DNA of 64,000 nt, taken from the NCBI GenBank assembly GCA_013423385.1, contig BLZA01000058.1, positions 124,001-188,000 on the forward strand, read 5' to 3'. This DNA comes from Naganishia liquefaciens (taxonomy: Eukaryota; Basidiomycota; Tremellomycetes; Filobasidiales; Filobasidiaceae). The translations under genes and the position numbers were made by a program. A model generated the notes under the pieces. The model was not told where the DNA came from. It saw only the letters and a list, made by a program, of their open reading frames with translations, and made no database searches. This document shows positions 23,421-35,716 of this stretch, one piece after another (the first letter of the stretch is position 1; every line of letters begins with the position of its first letter).

Positions 23421-24710
23421 CTAACGCGCCCATGGAGCCTTTGTCACCTCGCCGTCCGTCCGTCTGTCATCGCTCGACCGCGCCCATGGAGCCTTTGTCG
23501 CCTCGCTAAGCGTCCGCCTCTCATCACTCGACTTTACCGCAGGCAATCCGACGGCTATATCAGGTCCCCAGGTTATCTCGCTCAAGAACAAGTGCTGCAC
23601 CACGACACGCTTCCCCAACACCTCTTCTGCATACATCTTTACCAATCCCTTGTGGATCTTTCTGAAATTTGGCATCGTTGTCGACAGCGAGTTGAGAAGC
23701 GGCTGAAAAGGGCATGAGCGATGCCGTGTATACCACTTTCTCACTTACAGAATGCTCGAAGAAGGGCCCCGTCTTGAACTCGAATATCCGCTGTAACGAC
23801 AGTGTCCAAAGATCCTTGACAACTACTTCCGATCCTGCGGCTGCTCTCCGAGCGTTATCCAATGCCTGTGTCGGCGTGATATCCATCCCTGCCAAAACGT
23901 CAGCTTGCGACTACGCGATGCCAAGCGAGAGCATACCTAGCATCTGCGCAGAACCCCAAAGGTACGGCAAGAAGCAATAATCGTCGAGTCCCCATACGCC
24001 GTGAGATCCTGCAGGCTCTAACCGATACTTTTTCTGCAATGTCGTCACCAATGATAGATATCTAGAGTCGTTACTCGTCAGCGGAATCCCGTTCGTTGCA
24101 CAAAGACACACCTCGGAAAGACGCGCAAGACGAGATCATCCTCTTCATCTTCTCCATCGCCTCCGAAATATCCCATCTGAACGCAGACAAACAGCCCAAG
24201 CACAAAGCTCAGCTCGTGGCCGGACCCATAGTCAAGCCGAACAGGATGTCCGAAAGCGTGTGAACGCAGCAAGAGGGGAAGTAGTTCAGCCGACACATTT
24301 GGTGGTGTCGGCAGTTCTGTCGGTAAGCGCTGCAAGAAGTCAGAGACGGTTATGGATCTTCCGAGCAATTTTGGGAGGCTTACTTGCTCAACGAGGGAAA
24401 TATATATCCGGAATGCACGATTGCCAAACCGTTGTGTTTCGGGAATCAATTCAACCTCATCCGACCACCGCTCCATGGTTCCAAGCAAGCGAATGACGTT
24501 GCGTATTCTCTATGATCCACTAAGATTCAGAAGAGCGTGAAGGGGCATCTCGGTACTCACCTCGCTGCATCCCTGCTCAGCAGCATCACCAACCACAATC
24601 TCCCTCCCCACGATCCGCTCTGCGCGGCGCTGAATCCACCCGACAAACGACTGATACCCCGGGGACTGCTTCCATGCGAAGATATCTTCCTCTGTCTGAA
24701 TCCGTTGCAT
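23421..24710 (-). CDS. PP2A phosphatase activator PTPA (Rrd-type peptidyl-prolyl isomerase)
   Basis: Activates PP2A-type phosphatases and has prolyl isomerase activity. The frame starts at 24710 ([11 protein letters not shown], similar to the TEEDLxxW start of the family). It continues through [15 protein letters not shown] and the diagnostic [20 protein letters not shown], then [23 protein letters not shown]. At least five short introns interrupt it. The C-terminus is unusual: after FLSEITWGP it ends with two copies of an 18-residue unit, [18 protein letters not shown] and [18 protein letters not shown], encoded by a 54-bp tandem duplication ending at the stop. Whether it corresponds to yeast Rrd1 or Rrd2 cannot be decided here. 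Confidence 0.9.
23424..23531 (-). repeat. 54-bp tandem duplication at the 3' end of PTPA
   Basis: Two units (23424-23477 and 23478-23531) share CGCCCATGGAGCCTTTGTC and most flanking bases. The period is 54 bp, so the frame is kept and 18 residues are duplicated. The stop codon lies directly after the second encoded unit. Confidence 0.85.
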
Positions 24711-26142
24711 GTTGTGCACAAACGAGGTGGATGTGCGGGGCAGAAGAGAAATGAAGAGGAGATGGGATCAGCTTGCAGAATGATCGGCGCGTTTCAGCTC
24801 CTATGTGTTTCACTTGGGACGGTGATGACTAAGCACAACCCTGGCGAAATATCTCTTGCCTTGCAAACACGCCTCTGCTTCTCGACCGACGGACCTTGTA
24901 CACTCCACGTCCCATGCGGGAGCGTGTTCGATCCGTGAGCGGTGATGAATGAGCTCAAAAACAAGCGGAGGTCTAACGCACTTGGTCATGCTCCGTTCCG
25001 GTTGACAGACTGCTCGATCACCGGACGACTTTCATGTCATTGGGCAGTTGGACAACAGCTACTTGTCAAGTGACGCGACCCGGCAACGGAGACCAACATC
25101 ATCCACCTCAGGAGGTACGGCCTGCCAAACCATTGGTGCTCGAAGTATGGCCATCTTTTGCCGAATGATGGTTTGCGCAACATCGACGCAGCGGTCAGGC
25201 ACGCGCACTCGAGATGCGACCATCTCGTTTGGCAGCATAAAATCATTGCGATTCGCAAGTGGTGCCATCATCCTAGCGCAAAGCTAGCAGGGGTCAACAG
25301 CAGCATGGCAGTATTTAGGCATGGAGTTGTTGTGACATGTCTGGCGCATCTCGCTTGTCGGTCATGTTTGTCGTAAAGATTTCACATACCCGCCCGACAC
25401 ACACCCGCCCGACAGTTTTCGCAAGGTACGGCGAGCTGAAGAGTGCACTCGAGGTGTTGAGTCAACGGTACTACCGCTAGCCTCTGGTCAGCGGGGCAGA
25501 GATTCAGATTGGTCCCGCACACCAACTTCCAGGCCGTCTATATTTAGCACCAAACGGCGAATCCAGAAAGTTATTCAGGAGGCCAAGGGGCTCTGTCAGA
25601 GGTGCCGGAAAACTCCGACTTATAATTGTTGAGAGACGAGCGGTGACACGAGAATAGTCACGAGGGACAGCTGATTGAGCTCAACCATGCCGCTTGCCGG
25701 GTTCAGTCTGCCCACGCGCCAAGGAACAGCAATCAGCATGTCCGGCGCACCGGAACGCCAAATAACGCTACTCGGGCCTCTCATCCGGCTGGTCTCTCAT
25801 GCCGCCTGGCTAGATCCATCTGGACGGCAAGATCTGATTAGATAGCGTCCCTCGTGTAGTATCAGGTACGAAAAGAATGTATACTACACGCACGGGGCAT
25901 CTTGGTCTCCCACGCGGATCCGCTCTAGAAAACCCAATTGGTCTTCGGGCTCCAACCTGCGAAGTTACCGGTAGTCACTCTCACGCGTAGCACATGTTGT
26001 TTGTCCCCTTCTGCAACAGAAACATCGCGCATAAGGTGCAAATTGTATATATGCATTCCGGAAAGCTCACCTTGCTTGACCCTTTGCACCGGGTCCTCCC
26101 ACATCTACTCCGTATTCATAGTCGTCTTAGTCGTCTTCCAAG
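24711..26142. other. Long intergenic region, no gene seen
   Basis: 1.4 kb upstream of the polygalacturonase. Around 25386-25412 there is a short direct repeat of CCCGCCCGACA. No coding potential is convincing on either strand. Confidence 0.4.
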
Positions 26143-27731
26143 ATGGTTGCCGTTCAAGCCCTTGCCGCCCTTTTCTTGACTCTGGTGACCGCATCATCCG
26201 CATCTCCAATCGAGCATACTAATCAACCCTTGAAACGGTGCACTGCGACCATCTCGTCCTACAGTGATGTCGCCACTGCCGTTTCCTCAAAATGCTCAAC
26301 CGTCGGTAAGTATAACTTGTCAGCAGCTTTCGAGAGCTCAGCTGACCATCGCTTTCTGTTGGTATCAGTCGTCAATTCTTTCGTGAGTCCCTCCGGAATC
26401 CCACAGGACACGAAGTTGATGTAAGTCTCTGTTTTAGATTGTTCCTGCTGGAAAGCCATTCGACCTCAGCGGTTTGGCCACCGGAACGACAGTCAACGTG
26501 GCGGGAGATGTCACGTTCGCTTCCGCCCAATGGGATGGACCCTTGTTCATTATCGATGGTGAAAGCATTACCTTCCAAGGAAACGGCCATACCTTCGACG
26601 GTCAGGGTCAGGGCGTCTGGGACACGAAGGGCTCCAATGGCGGCACGACCAAGGTAAGCATTCGCTGCCTTATTGTTGGATCCAGCACACTGATGCTTCA
26701 TCTTCCTCCTGCCAGCCTCAGTTCCTCAAACTCAAGCACTCGGGTACCTTTAGCAACCTCAAGGTTATCAATTCGCCTCGACAAGTCTTCTCCATCGGGT
26801 CCAACTCTGCGCTGTTGACTGTGGACAGCGTCCAGATCGATAATTCTGCGGGAGATAAACTATCGGGCGGAAAGCCATTGGCCCACAACACCGATGGCTT
26901 TGACGTTTCCGCCTCCAATGTCATCATCAAGAACTGCAGGATCATTAACCAGGATGACGCCATAGCAATCAATAGCGGCTCTAACATCCAATTCTTGAAC
27001 AACTACTGCTCTGGTGTGTTCATAATCGACCTTGAACAAAAACACCATGTTGACTCCGACAATCTCTAGGCGGCCACGGTATCAGTATTGGCTCCATTCA
27101 GACCGGAAAGACAGTGTAAGTAGATCTACGAGAACCGTCTCGGCTGAAACGCTGATTCCACAAAAACAGCTCGGGAGTCACCATCAGCGGTAACACGGTC
27201 GTGAATAGCGATAACGGACTGCGAATCAAGTAAGTCTTCACACCGACATTCTTGACGCTTCACTTAGATCTAAGCAATTGCTTCAGAACCGTCTCCGGCG
27301 CAACATCAGCGTCGGTTTCGGACGTGACCTACACCGGCAACACCGTTACGGGAGCAGCCAAGTACGGTGTCGTCATCCAGCAAGACTACTTGAACGGCGG
27401 ACCTACCGGCACACCTACTAACGGTGTCTCCATCTCCAACATTAACTTTAGCGGGACAAACACCGTCTCTGTCTCTTCGGGGGCGAAAGAAGTTTATGTT
27501 CTCTGTGGTGAGTCCTTAAATCCAAGCGGAATTTCTCAGGGCTCATACGTGCGACCGTTGCGCTGTAGGAAGCGGATCCTGCAAAGGGACTTGGAACTGG
27601 GCTGGCTTGAAAGTCAACGGAGGGTCAAAAGGCAACATCACTGGTCAGTTGTTTATCAATACCCTTGCTCCGTGTCACTGAAGCTTATGGTCGGAGCAGG
27701 TAACCCTCCTATCAAGAACTTTTCTCTTTAA
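26143..27731 (+). CDS. Secreted GH28 endopolygalacturonase
   Basis: Cleaves homogalacturonan (pectin). Exons 26143-26305, 26369-26382, 26438-26653, 26716-27013, 27070-27115, 27170-27229, 27287-27507, 27569-27643 and 27700-27731 total 1125 nt (374 residues) in frame. A signal peptide ([20 protein letters not shown]) and a short propeptide ending KR precede the right-handed beta-helix. All four GH28 active-site motifs are present: [22 protein letters not shown] and RIK. Exon 2 is 14 nt. It points to growth on plant material. The neighbours are unrelated, so this is not a pectinase cluster. Confidence 0.95.
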
Positions 27732-28606
27732 TTTGAGAAGCATTGATTTTGAAGTCGCGCAGCGGAAGAGGATATTAAGCGATACAAGATTTGTAAAGTC
27801 ATGCGCAAGAATGATAAGATATCGATAAGAGGAGCTAGGTTTCCTGTTGCTGAATCTGAATAACCGTGTTGGCCGCAGCGCGATCGCCAACCAGTATCGA
27901 ATGAGCTATCTTTGTCTGCTCATCGAGACTTATATAGGGCAGCCTCTGGGGCTGTGAACACGCAGTTCGGACCGATCACGAGCCGACTGCGGAAGCTAAA
28001 ATGGAAAACGAAGCCACGAGCTGTGCAATTGTCGACTTCTGACTTGTCCCCTGCACAACCCCCTGAAATACCTCACCCCCTTCTGCTCTGGCCCTGAGAC
28101 TCGAACAATCCAATAGCTAGTTCAACCTATACTTCATTCAAATGTCTAAATTCGTCCGGGATCGCCGACATGGAAACATAGAGCACTGTAACAGCTCGCG
28201 GACATCTCCGACCGCAACCGCAGTGAACTTGCTTGGCATAGAATGTGCGGAGTCGGAACGCTACTGCGACGAGCTTTGCGACGACACAGCTATCTAGTCT
28301 TCTTGTGCATCGCCGCGGATCCGAATAAGTGTCACGAGTTCGGGCAGCAAAGACCAATGGCCCCTACACAGCACAAAGGAACGCCGCTCGTCATGTGCGC
28401 AATGTGGAGGATGATGTGCTTGATTGCAAGATCGTATAAAGGTGGTGACATCCCCCACCCATCAATGTACGGTAACGCCTCCGCCATAAGGATTCAATCT
28501 CGTTTTAACCTCGGTCAACTCAACCCAGGACCCCGTCAATAGCTTTCAGCACTTCATCGAGACCTTATAGCAATTCTTCAACAGCTTTTCAAATCGATTC
28601 GTTCAG
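27732..28606. other. Intergenic, no gene seen
   Basis: About 875 bp between the polygalacturonase and the PalI-type gene. Frames are short on both strands; no RNA gene is recognised. Confidence 0.4.
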
Positions 28607-29552
28607 ATGTGGGCTGGCATAGCATTCCCCGGATTCTTTCTGACGCGTGAGTCTTCCTCATTCCTTCTTGCTTATCGTCGCTGACGCACGACACAGTCGC
28701 TGCGCTGGTTCTGCTGGTGCTTACCACCGTCTCAACGCCCGTCGTTAAGGACCTCTACTTCTTGCAAGTGGAAACGAGTGGCAGCGCATCATCCCTCGCA
28801 AGCACTCTCCGCCTCGGGACTCTCGGATACTGTCTGACAGGCGTTGCGTCAACTGCTTTGTCCTCCGTCACCGACGAAGAACTCACAAATGGATGCACGG
28901 CTGCCAAGCTTGGATACGCGCTCGACTCGACCCTTGTTACGGACGGCGAAGTCTTTGGTCTCAATATCGGGAATCTGAGCGACAGCGTTATAAAGGGCTT
29001 GACGTATTTGCTTGTTCTGCAGCCGATTGGTGAGTCCAGCCTGTCATCCACTTCTCAAGTCTCCGTCCTGATGCTCATCACAGCGGGCGGTTTCGCCTTT
29101 CTCACGCTCATTTTCGCCTTCTTCGCATGGTGCTGCAGCAGTCGCTTCATGGAAGTAGTCGCATTCCTGCTCAGTCTCTTTGCCACACTCGTCGCATGGG
29201 TCGCATGGGCAATCGCGCTTGCCCTGTTCGTCATTGCCAAAAACAGGATCGAGAGCGCTTCGGACGGTGACCTGGAGGCGAAACTCGGCAACTGTCTCTG
29301 GTTGGGATTGGGCGCCGCGGTAAGTCTCAATCTTGCGTCTTCGTCAGCCAGTACTGATCTGCATTCCAGATCGCTCTTTCGATAGCCATGTGCTCGACAT
29401 GTGTCGGCACATTCGGCAGCTACAGCTCCAAGCACCGCGGGTCGTCACGGTCGAGGAAACGTGGGTCGGAAGCCTATCCTCATATGTACCAGCAAACGCA
29501 GAGTGTCGAGCCCGTCTACCCGATGACCTCACCGTATGGACAGCGTGCATGA
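28607..29552 (+). CDS. SUR7/PalI-family (Rim9-like) four-span membrane protein
   Basis: Exons 28607-28646, 28697-29029, 29084-29319 and 29370-29552 total 792 nt (263 residues) in frame. Topology is typical: TM1 at the N-terminus (FPGFFLTLAALVLLVLTTVS), a long extracytoplasmic loop with two Cys (GYCLTG and TNGCTA), then three hydrophobic segments (FAFLTLIFAFFAW, FLLSLFATLVAWVAWAIALA, and the segment around IALSIAMCSTCVG), and a Ser/Tyr/Pro-rich tail. Members act in pH signalling (PalI/Rim9) or in eisosomes (Sur7). The family is clear but the branch is not. Confidence 0.8.
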
Positions 29553-30689
29553 TCTTATGGAGGGAGGGGCCTTTTGTTTTTTCTTTTGGAAGTTATCATG
29601 GTTGTATCGACATATACCCGCGTCGTACCGTCACCGTGAATGGTGATATTGTACAATATCAGCTTAATCGTAAACTTCCCGGAAGACTCTTGCAACATCT
29701 GTTTATCAACGGTCTTTCGGCCAACTTCGAACATGCAGAAACATTTCTCACGCGCATTTGAGATTTACACATTCTTCAGGAAAGTGATGAGAGAGAGGCG
29801 ATGTGTCAAGAAACCCGATGAGCTTCAGAACGTGACCAGAACTTGCGCCACCAGACCTACCGCTGTCCGCTTTGCCCAACATTCAAGGTGGACAGCGTTT
29901 TAAGACGTAAATAGATTTTCATCGAGCACCAGCATACCGTGCGAGATAAATTGATGAGCTCTCGGAGCCATCGAGCGAGCGTCCCTGACGCACAGCTCGC
30001 GCTTGGGAGGACAAAGATCAGTGAATTGCCAAAACGCAAAAATATTTCCCGTCACCTGGGTTTGATCTATTTCGCGCTTTTTACATGCTGTTCTCGCTAG
30101 CGCGAGCTTCCCGGTCGCGCTTCTACCCATTCCCGCTGGACCGCTCGCCTCGGCGGACAGGGCGTCTCTCCGTGGGCTTCGTCGATTCTGGCCGTTGCGG
30201 AGCTGGTGACCGATTGGCGGGGACCGAGCGGTGAAGACTCGGCAGGACACGACGCCGCTGAATTCGCACGCGCTCAAGACGCCTATACCCCCGCGAACGT
30301 CAAGACAGACTCCCACCCAAAAAAATCCATCTACGGCCAGGACCTTTGTTTCGGTAGGAGGATATTTTCAAAGGTGATTATCGGCATTCGGCATTGCGGA
30401 TTGGTCGTCCTGGAACGGGGAAGAGGGCAGATCGGGCTGGGGAAAAGGAGACAGGAAAGAAAGACAGAAGGACGAAGTGGTTTGGATATATGATCAGGAT
30501 AGGGCGACGTCAAGGGACAGGGTTTAGGCTGCAGGAGGACGAACCGGGACGACCAATATGGTGCAGTTGATCGAGCTAAGGGCAGAGTGCTGATCTTGTT
30601 CCCGCTTCTCTCTCTTCCCTCCTGGCGCTCTGTCAAACGTCTCGCTATCACGTTGGAAATACAATTGGGAAAACCCACCATCAGTCAAA
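29553..30689. other. Intergenic region upstream of the ribosomal protein gene
   Basis: 1.1 kb with no convincing gene. The last 100 bp before the RPL17 start are pyrimidine- and AT-richer, as expected of a ribosomal-protein promoter and leader. Confidence 0.4.
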
Positions 30690-31455
30690 ATGGTTCGATA
30701 CGCCGCCAACCAGCTCACTGCCGCCAACCCGGACAAGTTCGCCATGTCCCGGGGCGAGTACTTGCCTACCCATTTCAAGAACATGCGAGAAGTCGCCGCT
30801 GCCTTGACTGGTATGCCGCTGCAAAAGGCCTTCACCTACTTGGCCGACGTCAAGGACCACAAGCAGGTCATTCCTTTCCGACGATTCGCTGGTGGTATCG
30901 GCCGAGCCTCGCAGGCTAAGCAGTTCAAGTTCACCAAGGGTGCGTTGATTCGGAGCAGACGATATTTGGCGGGAGAAGAGGATAGATGGAAAGCAGAGAG
31001 ATGGACGACGGGAGGGAGAATGGTTGTTGCAGACCGGGATTCCGCCAATATCGTCTGGTACAGGCCTGATTCAATGCTAATCCTTTTCTTCAGGACGATG
31101 GCCCGAAAAGTCCGTCCGACACATCTTGAACTTGTTGAAGAACGCCGAGTCCAACGCTGACGCCAAGGACCTCGACAAGGAGGAGTTGATCATCAAGAAC
31201 ATCAACGTCAACCAGGCTCCTGTAAGACCGCTGCGCTGTATTCGCGGAATTCCTCTAATCCCTACATGATAGAAAACCCGACGAAGGACTTACCGAGCCC
31301 ACGGTCGAATCAACCCTTACCAGGGTCACCCGTGCCACGTTGAAGTCGTCCTCTCCACCCCTTCTGCTGAAGTCCCGCGCGCCAAGGACATGGATGCAGA
31401 TGTCGCCATGACCTCCACCAGGAAGTCGAAGAGGACTGCTCGAATCGAGGCTTAA
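30690..31455 (+). CDS. RPL17: 60S ribosomal protein uL22 (RPL17)
   Basis: Large-subunit protein lining the peptide exit tunnel. Exons 30690-30939, 31094-31221 and 31273-31455 total 561 nt (186 residues) in frame. The protein starts [20 protein letters not shown] and contains [40 protein letters not shown] and [19 protein letters not shown]. Intron 1 is 154 bp, longer than usual here. Introns of ribosomal protein genes often host snoRNAs, but I see no clear C/D or H/ACA boxes in it. Confidence 0.96.
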
Positions 31456-32301
31456 ACGCATCCCTTCACCGATAACGAGCACGAAGAATGGATAGACGGA
31501 GCAGGAACGAGAGCCTTGTTGGACAGCCGGAAAAGAGGACTGGCGGCAGGGTTATCGGAAATGCTTTGGTTTGAGCATGCTGAGCGGGGCAGCACTTTTG
31601 TGATGTGCATCTTTGTAACTCGGATACTACGAGTGGAGGCTATGATCTTCCAGTATGAAGATGCGGATTGCGAGACTCAACATTGCAAGCGAACAACCGC
31701 ATAATCAAGGATTATTTCGGGAAAGACGGATTTGAGGAAGAAAGCGGAGGTGCAAGCGATCGGCAGCGTGATCGCGATACCATTGGTATTAGCCTTGAAG
31801 GCCATAAAAGGCCATAACCCGGATAGGATTGACGGGATGAGCATTTTCTCATCAGCTATGAAGAATTCGCTCGCTTGAGCACGTCCGCCATACAAATGTT
31901 CCGCAGAGGTCACAACCGTCACATTAGGCAATGAGGAGTCGAGGACACTTTGAAAAGTCAGAGAGATAGAGCTTCACGAGGGACTGGAGACTGGAGTGTC
32001 GGGACAGCAGCCGAGCGGTCCGAAAGGTGCCAGCCAAGCTGCCCCGATCGCCGAGAACGCGACGGAATGCAAGACATGATGAATCCCAAGATGCAGCAGA
32101 TAATTAATGATCATTTACGTTTGGAAGCATCTGCTCATGTGTAGCTCGCGTCAACACGTCGACTCACGTGCATCCCCCGACACTGTTGTCGGCATCATAG
32201 TCTCGATACCAAGCACTGGCTCTGGAAAGGCCTCAAACCCGGCAGGCCGAAATCTTCGCTGGGAGCTGGATGCGGTCTGACGAATTACTCCACTTATCAG
32301 C
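31456..32301. other. Intergenic, no gene seen
   Basis: About 850 bp between RPL17 and the OPT transporter. No open frame on either strand looks like a protein. Confidence 0.4.
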
Positions 32302-35300
32302 ATGGCACATGTTTCTCCCGGACGACGCTCTTCCGGATCAGACAATGTCAATGTATATGGAGAAGCTGAAGCGTACGAGCTCTTCGAAGTCGAAAATGGC
32401 GAAGACGATGCGCAGAAACCCGAAGCGCGAGCACTGCTAGAAGATGTCGAATCCAAGACGTCTTTGGAGGATCAGGTGCCCTCGACTGGGCCTTCGGAGG
32501 TGGACGAGTTTTTGATGGATGAGATGGTCGCCAGGGTGAGTGTATCGAAGACTTGCACCTCTCGTCGCTGTCACTGACTGAAACAGACGGCCCCGAACAC
32601 GGACGACCCATCTCTCCCGTCATTAACGTTCAGATCCGTTCTGCTCGGAGCGCTTTTCTGCGTTCTAGGTGCGGCAGCGAGTCAGGTGAGCGTGACAGAG
32701 TCTCGGTGAAATATCAGGCTGACAATGGTATACAAAGGTATTCTACTTTAGTGAGTCTGTGGCGCCAGTTCTGATGAAAGACTGATTAACAAGGTCGAAA
32801 CGTTCCCGCAGAATCAAAGTATGTCAGCGTTTTCGCGCGGAACGATTACCCTAACAAGCATGGAACAGTGCCCCGAGCTTCTCTATTTACTTCGTCCTCC
32901 TAACAACTTATCCCTTGGGCCACTTGATGGCGACGTACATTCCCGCCGGACGGGTATGTGGCTTCGAGCTCAATCCAGGACCATTGTCAGTCGCGCGAGT
33001 GCTGGAGAGGCTATATTTGACGAGACTTGCTCAGCTCCATCAAGGAACACGTTCTCATCGGTATTATAGCTTCTTCGGGAGGCACGTCGGCTTATGCCAG
33101 TGATATCGGTCAGTTGTTCGGTTCCGCTCAATGAGGGGCGACTGATAATGGGCTCTAGTGATCATCCTTAGGCTATACTATCATAGGACTATGGGCGCAA
33201 TCAGTAGTATAGTTCTTCTTATCGTGACTCAGTGCACCGGCTTCGGTCTTGCGGGTAAGTCGTCGCGGTTGGTTCTCTGGAATACAAAGTCCAGCTAACT
33301 TTCGAGAAGGCATGCTGCAGGATGTCCTCATCAAACCGACGGCGATGCATTGGCCAGCAACCCTCGTGACAGTCCAACTTTTCACTACTCTCCATGATAC
33401 CCATTCGCGGATGACGCAGAAGCGGCTTCGGCTATTCATGGTCGTTGGATCTGCAGCATTCATCTATCAAGTATGTGAAGCTCCGCCGGTTGCGTTCCTA
33501 CTAATCTTGTGCAGTTCTTGCCCAGCGTCTTCTTTCCGACTCTGACTTCCATCGCTACTCTATGCTATATCAACAACCAGTCCTGGCTGATGCGAACTCT
33601 TGGATCCGGATATAACGGACTCGGAATGTTGAACTTCAGCCTCGACTGGAGCACTGTTGGGAGTAATGGACCGTTGTTCACGCCATGGTGGGCCCAGATC
33701 AACTATTTTGCCGGCTTAATGGGAATGATTTGGGTGGGCGTACCGTTATTACTGGCGACCAACTTCTGGTGGGTCAGTCAGCCTCTCTCCAGTACTCAGC
33801 TTACAATTCTTTAGGAACGCCCGAGAGTTTCCCGCTCCCACGAGTGCAGGGCTTTACAACAGCACATACGAACACTTTGACGTGCTGAGCGTATTGAACC
33901 CGGACCTTTCGCTAAAGGACGAAGCTTGGGAGACAGCTAAACCGCTCTTGCTTACGCCATATTTGTGAGTATGTCAATCGGACCACAACAGAAGCTGAGG
34001 ACGATACAGCGCAGTGTCATATGGCTTGAACTTTGCCGCGTTGTCCGCGGTCCTGGTGCATGTTTACATATGGCACCGTCATGATATCTATCGAGGTGAG
34101 TCGCAAAGATGTATGCTGAAACGCTGTCTGATGCCTTGATAGCGATCATGAAGCGTCACGTGCACGAAGACATCCACAACAAGCTCATGCAGGCGTACGA
34201 CACCGTTCCGAACTCATGGTACATCGGGACGCTTGTGATCAACATTTGTGCAGGAAGTGGGTACGACTCTCGGCTGAAGGCCTTTTACTGACTTGCCTCA
34301 GTCATTTTGGTCAAGACAGCAGATCTGCAGACCCCAGTCTGGCTGCTTCTCCTTGCGGTAGCTATTGCGGCTGTATTTCTCGTCCCGATCGGCTGCATCA
34401 CTGCGATCAGCAATACCACTCCCGGGCTTAATGTTCTCACTGAATGGATCGCCGGTATGCTGCTCCCCGGTCGACCTGTCGCTAAGTATGTGGGGCTTGG
34501 TCTGGATTGACGTCTACTGATTCCTTTGCAGTGTTACATTTAAGTGGTAGGTTTCGTAAGACTACAACGTCCTTTCCATGCTTATCCGGTCAGTATGGGC
34601 TACATGACCATGGTCCAAGCCCTCAACCTGCTGGGAGATTTCAAGCTAGGCCATTATAGTAGGTCCTGCGCGATCCTCCCAACTGCTTCTGACTTTGCGA
34701 TCCAGTGCACGTAAACCCAAAGCACGTGAGTATATTGTCTCGCGTTCGTGGCTATCTGCTGAGTTTCCTGTTGCAGGTCTTCATCGCTCAGACGTTAGGA
34801 TCGATTGTCGGTTGCTTTGTCAATTATGCCGTCCTCGATCAAGTCATCGACGCCAAACGACCTTATCTTGATGGCAGTCTCATTGACCCGACCGGACAAG
34901 TGAGATGTCGAGAACCTCTACTTTCGATTCGATCTTACCCTAACCTCTGACAGTGGGACGGCCGAAAGCCTTTCATATTCATGAATGCTTCCGTGATCTG
35001 GGGGCTAATCGCTCCAAGCCGATTCTTCTCCGGCAAATACAAGGCAGGTCGGTTTGAGCCGCAACCAGAACCGAATCTGACGGTCAAGACAGCTACTTTA
35101 CCTTGGCTTCCCTCTTGGAGCAGCAATCCCGGTTGCATGTTGGTATTTGCACAAACGCTATCCGCGGTCCCGAATCGACTTCAGCAGAGTCAACTTCGCC
35201 ATCATTTGCGAGGGGGCCACAACAGTACCCCAGTCGTACGTGCCATCACAGCATCAACGACATGTTCTGATACCTCCACTTAGACCAGCAAACGTGATAA

Positions 35301-35575
35301 CTACCTCGTTCATCGTAGCATATGCTGCAAATGTTCTCCTGGTGAAGCGGTATCCCGAGTTTTTCAAAAACTTCATCTATGTGGTTAGGTATGTCCGCCG
35401 ACCCACACATCGTAGCCCGGCTGATACCTGCTCAAGCTCTGCACTTGATGCTGCAGCCTCGCTGAACGCACTAGCAGCGTACGCATTCTTCAGCATACTC
35501 TTTCAGGGTCTCAGCCCACCGCAATGGTGGGGATCATCATCCATCGATAGCGAGCATTGTATTCCGGGTTCTTGA
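32302..35575 (+). CDS. OPT-family oligopeptide transporter
   Basis: Proton-coupled importer of small peptides (or related substrates) in the plasma membrane. An acidic cytosolic N-terminus (from MAHVSPGRRSSG) precedes about 14-16 membrane segments, seen for example in SVLLGALFCVLGAAASQ, IKEHVLIGIIASSGGTSAYA, the domain around TLGSGYNGLGMLNFSLDW, VFLVPIGCITAISNTTPGLN, LGSIVGCFVNYAV and IWGLIAPSRFFS. The OPT signatures GYNGLG and NTTPGLNVLTEWI are intact. At least fifteen introns of about 50 bp split the gene. Small exons (15 nt near 34532 and 20 nt near 34706) are implied by phase. The end is FQGLSPPQWWGSSS..., close to the common OPT C-terminus. Confidence 0.92.
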
Positions 35576-35716
35576 TTGCATGGGTTTGACTCGTCATCCG
35601 GCTATAATGTAATGAGACGCGCATGCCTATATGACATTCTAGCACATTGACAAAAAGGTTAAGTCCTGAATACAACTATTGTCCTTTGGCATTTTGAGAC
35701 TGATGATGTCGGCTAC

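Noticed and set aside
30940-31093. Possible snoRNA in the long first intron of RPL17
   Set aside because: No convincing C/D or H/ACA box pair could be found by eye.
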